Source: Nocardia fluminea | Lineage (GTDB): Bacteria; Actinomycetota; Actinomycetes; Mycobacteriales; Mycobacteriaceae | Assembly (NCBI RefSeq): GCF_002846365.1 | Contig: NZ_PJMW01000002.1 | Location: forward strand, 4,588,001-4,652,000 | DNA length: 64,000 nt | Reading direction: 5' to 3' | Part shown: positions 63,758-64,000 of the stretch, piece by piece | Numbering within the stretch: the stretch's first letter is position 1 | Layout of the letters: every line of letters starts with the position of its first letter | Translations under genes and position numbers: made by a program | Notes under the pieces: model-generated | What the model was told of the DNA's origin: nothing | What the model saw: only the letters and a program-made list of their open reading frames with translations | Database searches by the model: none

Positions 63758-64000
63758 CTATGTGCGTTTCGCCTCACGTGACGAACTGCTAGCCCAGCTG
63801 TGGCTGCGATCGATCCGCCGGTTCCACGAGGGCTTCGTCGCGGCGCTCACCGGCCCCGCGCCGCTGCCGTCGGCCGCCACGTTCCTGCCGCGCTACTGCC
63901 GCGCGCACCCGACCGATTACATCGCCCGCGCCGCCCCGATCCCGGGCTGGATCGACGAGGTCGTGGCGACCGCTTCGGGTGTGGTTCTCGACGAGTTTCA
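63756..64000 (+). pseudogene. TetR-family fragment lacking its DNA-binding start, runs off the window
   Basis: From the junction the frame reads SIYVRFASRDELLAQLW, which looks like the end of the TetR recognition helix and helix 4, and then an all-helical C-terminal domain (RFHEGFVAAL, LPRYCRAHPTDYIARAAP). The helix-turn-helix and start codon are missing. It continues past 64000. GTG 63762 could start a headless protein, but no ribosome site is seen. Confidence 0.5.

Overview
The window is high-GC DNA from a mycolic-acid actinomycete, most likely a Nocardia or a close relative. Gene content and order follow Mycobacterium and Corynebacterium: ppiase-hisS, an Rv2578c-type radical SAM gene, an Rv2575-type metalloprotease beside aspS, rarA, alaS-ruvX-mltG-aroE, aroC-aroK-aroB, pepQ-efp-nusB and pyrR-pyrB-pyrC-carA-carB-pyrF. 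GTG starts, 4-base start/stop overlaps, TANNNT leaderless promoters, a KstR-type operator and mycobacterial-type LexA boxes also fit. No rRNA, tRNA, CRISPR array or complete insertion sequence was found.

Layout. (1) 1-7.3 kb: part of a conjugation-like type IV secretion cluster: VirB4-like ATPase, small OrfA-like HTH protein, M23/transglycosylase/NlpC-fold wall protein, VirB8-like lipoprotein, VirD4-like coupling ATPase and a DUF4913 protein, facing a small coiled-coil protein across a strong terminator. (2) 7.5-27.5 kb: mostly core genes (cyclophilin, hisS, radical SAM gene under LexA, NAD-dependent epimerase with a KstR-type operator, aspS, rarA). Among them are an ESX-type secreted pair, a siderophore-interacting protein, an ECF42/DGPF sigma pair and a Tat-exported PhoD phosphatase. 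(3) 27.6-41.0 kb: alaS, ruvX, mltG, aroE, then a block (4-TM protein, aroB, aroK, aroC, prepilin peptidase) that is inverted relative to the mycobacterial order, then pepQ-efp-nusB-yciI. The shikimate kinase has a roughly 300-residue Arg/Gly/Ser-rich tail. Two perfect DnaA boxes lie upstream of pepQ. (4) 41.4-54.2 kb: an accessory block between nusB and pyrR, genes that lie close together in Corynebacterium. It holds a membrane NERD nuclease-like protein, a truncated serpin-like gene, a frameshifted NERD/UvrD helicase, LexA-boxed alkB, a frameshifted VOC gene, and metabolic, efflux and regulatory genes with two TetR-type divergent operators. (5) 54.4-63.4 kb: the pyrimidine operon, with a PyrR RNA motif just before the ribosome site of a 37-codon leader ORF coupled to pyrR, and a second micro-ORF joining pyrR to pyrB. 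(6) 63.6-64.0 kb: a breakpoint joining two 5'-truncated gene remnants.

The most interesting items are the pyr leader with its relay micro-ORFs, the two LexA-controlled repair genes, the DnaA-box pair, the KstR-type operator, the AroK tail, the wall protein with a degenerate NlpC/P60 domain, and the broken NERD-serpin-helicase cluster. The three frameshifts between 44.6 and 46.7 kb are all at short repeats, so sequencing error must be excluded before calling decay.
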